From Rhodospirillales bacterium URHD0017 (GTDB lineage: Bacteria > Pseudomonadota > Alphaproteobacteria > Reyranellales > Reyranellaceae), in NCBI GenBank assembly GCA_900110395.1, contig FODP01000006.1:77581-141580 (forward strand): DNA of 64,000 nt, given 5' to 3'. The notes under the pieces were generated by a model. It saw only the letters and a program-made list of their open reading frames with translations, did no database searches and had not been told where the DNA came from. The position numbers and the translations under genes are program-made. Positions 62,933-64,000 of this stretch are shown here, piece by piece. How positions within the stretch are numbered: position 1 is the stretch's first letter; every line of letters starts with the position of its first letter.

Positions 62933-63642
62933 GCAGGAACAAGGCCGCGCTCGCGGCGCAGCCGGTCGTAGGCGTCGTTGATCAACGCGAGCTTGCGGTT
63001 GGCCATGGTGATGGCCTCTTCGGGCAGGCCCTGCGCCATCAGCCGGTCGGGATGGTTGGCCTTGACCTGGCGCAGCCAGGCGTCGCGGATCTGCTCGTCG
63101 GTCGCCAGCGGATCGATGCCCAGGATGGTGCAGGGTTCGCATTCGACGACGCCCAACGCCGCGGCCTTGGCGCGCTCGAAACGCGCGCTGCTCAGCCCGA
63201 AGATGCTGGAGACCTCGGCAAGGTAGGCGGCTTCGGCGACGTCGATCGGTCCATCGGCCTTGGCGATGCTGAACAGTCCTTCGAGCACGTTCTCCAGGAT
63301 CTCGGGCGCATCGGGAAACAGCGCCGCGAGCTGGCGCGCATAGGTCTCGAAGCCTGCGACATCACGCTTGGCCAGATTGAAGAAGCGCTCGACGTTGCGT
63401 TCCTCGCCCGGCGGCACCTGGAAGAAATCGCGGAACGCCGCGACCTCGTTCTCCGATACCTCGCCGTCGACGCCCGCCATCTTGGCGCCGAGCGCGATCA
63501 CGCCGATGGTGAAGGCGATCTGGCGCAGGCCGGGATGCGCGCCATCGTCGGCCGGCGGCGACGTGAGGCCGAGCAGCGAGCCGAACGACTCGCCGTTGGC
63601 CAGCCGCGTCACGCCCTCGACGATCTTGTCCCAGATCTTCAT
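62929..63642 (-). CDS. DjlA-like TerB and J-domain protein
   Basis: A 237-residue co-chaperone. Residues about 38-150 form a TerB-type helical domain (IAFTIGVIALGAKMAGVDGEVSENEV, IAKADGPIDVAEAAYL); a C-terminal J domain follows (TILGIDPLATDEQIRDAWLRQVKANHPDRL) with the HPD triad that stimulates DnaK. E. coli DjlA has the same order plus an N-terminal membrane helix, which is missing here. It is translationally coupled to the amidase gene. Confidence 0.87.
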   Translation of the reverse strand: MKIWDKIVEGVTRLANGESFGSLLGLTSPPADDGAHPGLRQIAFTIGVIALGAKMAGVDGEVSENEVAAFRDFFQVPPGEERNVERFFNLAKRDVAGFETYARQLAALFPDAPEILENVLEGLFSIAKADGPIDVAEAAYLAEVSSIFGLSSARFERAKAAALGVVECEPCTILGIDPLATDEQIRDAWLRQVKANHPDRLMAQGLPEEAITMANRKLALINDAYDRLRRERGLVPA

Positions 63643-63665
63643 GCCGCTCCGCTACGCGTTCCCGC

Positions 63666-64000
63666 TCACAGGATCAAGACGCCGATCGCCACGCCGACCA
63701 GCAGGGCGAGTGCAAGACGCCGATAGAAATTCTCGCTGGCCAGCGGGAAGAGCTTGGCCCCCAACACGCCGCCCAGCATGACAGCCGGCGCCAGGAACAG
63801 CGCCAGCACGACCGTGTTCCAGTCGATCAGGCTCCGCGAGGCGAAGGTGGTGATCGCCACAAGGTCGACGAACACGAAGTAGGTCGTGAGGTTGGCCCGC
63901 ACGTGCGCCGTGCTTTCCTGACCCGCCAGGTAATAGAAAGCGATCGGCGGGCCGGCCATGCCGGCCAGACCGTTGAGGAAGCCGCTGCTGACGCCGGCCG
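63666..64000 (-). CDS. TauE/SafE family permease, C-terminal part
   Basis: The last 111 or so residues of a sulfite-exporter-like membrane protein, cut by the window end. GVSSGFLNGLAGMAGPPIAFYYLAG is the repeated GxxSGfxxGxxGxGGPP motif of the family; three helices follow, ending RRLALALLVGVAIGVLIL. The family moves sulfonates or sulfite, or other organic anions. The N-terminal half lies beyond 64000. It is on the same strand as, and 23 bases upstream of, the DjlA-like gene. Confidence 0.85.
   Translation of the reverse strand, partial: AGVSSGFLNGLAGMAGPPIAFYYLAGQESTAHVRANLTTYFVFVDLVAITTFASRSLIDWNTVVLALFLAPAVMLGGVLGAKLFPLASENFYRRLALALLVGVAIGVLIL

Overview
The window looks like chromosomal DNA of a high-G+C alphaproteobacterium. 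The evidence is the complete division and cell-wall (dcw) cluster in alphaproteobacterial order running into bamD, recN and ligA, the DUF1127 and DUF2783 proteins, and the style of the genes overall. A Rhodospirillales/Reyranella-like host is my guess from gene content, not a demonstrated placement. There are no tRNAs, phage genes, insertion sequences or CRISPR arrays. The only structural RNA seen is RNase P RNA.

Positions 1-16,000 are a mixed accessory and metabolic region: two paralogous stand-alone acyl carrier proteins about 12 kb apart, an M20 peptidase, a TetR regulator divergent from a COQ4-like protein with paired operators between them, a cysteine-synthase-type enzyme, an IlvD/Edd dehydratase, a nuclease homologue, and a 1,051-residue autotransporter. 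The autotransporter passenger carries two aspartic-protease (DTG/DSG) motifs with pepsin-like spacing and is the most unusual object in the window. Next come an HdeD-like membrane protein, a basic hypothetical protein and an M48 lipoprotein protease.

Positions 16,000-35,600 carry small operons for detoxification and metabolism: a CigR-like secreted protein, a glycosyltransferase coupled to a MarR regulator that faces a glutathione transferase, an alpha/beta hydrolase, DUF4406-MFS, tandem hot-dog thioesterases, a coupled FAD monooxygenase-DUF2783-GNAT operon behind a metallo-beta-lactamase-fold protein, an HtrA-like protein without a catalytic triad, UvrD/PcrA helicase with PrmA, a flavin monooxygenase, a DUF1127 protein, aminopeptidase P and a D-cysteine-desulfhydrase-like enzyme. 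Several intergenic gaps hold long palindromic repeats.

Positions 35,700-59,300, all on the minus strand, hold mraZ-rsmH-ftsL-ftsI-murE-murF-mraY-murD-ftsW-murG-murC-murB-ddl-ftsQ-ftsA-ftsZ, then bamD-recN-ligA. From mraZ to ftsQ the genes overlap or abut, so they are almost certainly translated as one coupled unit that makes lipid II and builds the septum. A strong terminator follows ftsZ, and lpxC, often found there, is absent. Upstream of mraZ are four 10-bp-spaced GGGA repeats resembling MraZ boxes.

Positions 59,500-64,000 contain an acyl-lipid desaturase, a membrane-SRPBCC fusion, RNase P RNA, an AmpD-like amidase coupled to a TerB/J-domain protein, and the C-terminal part of a TauE/SafE permease cut by the window edge.
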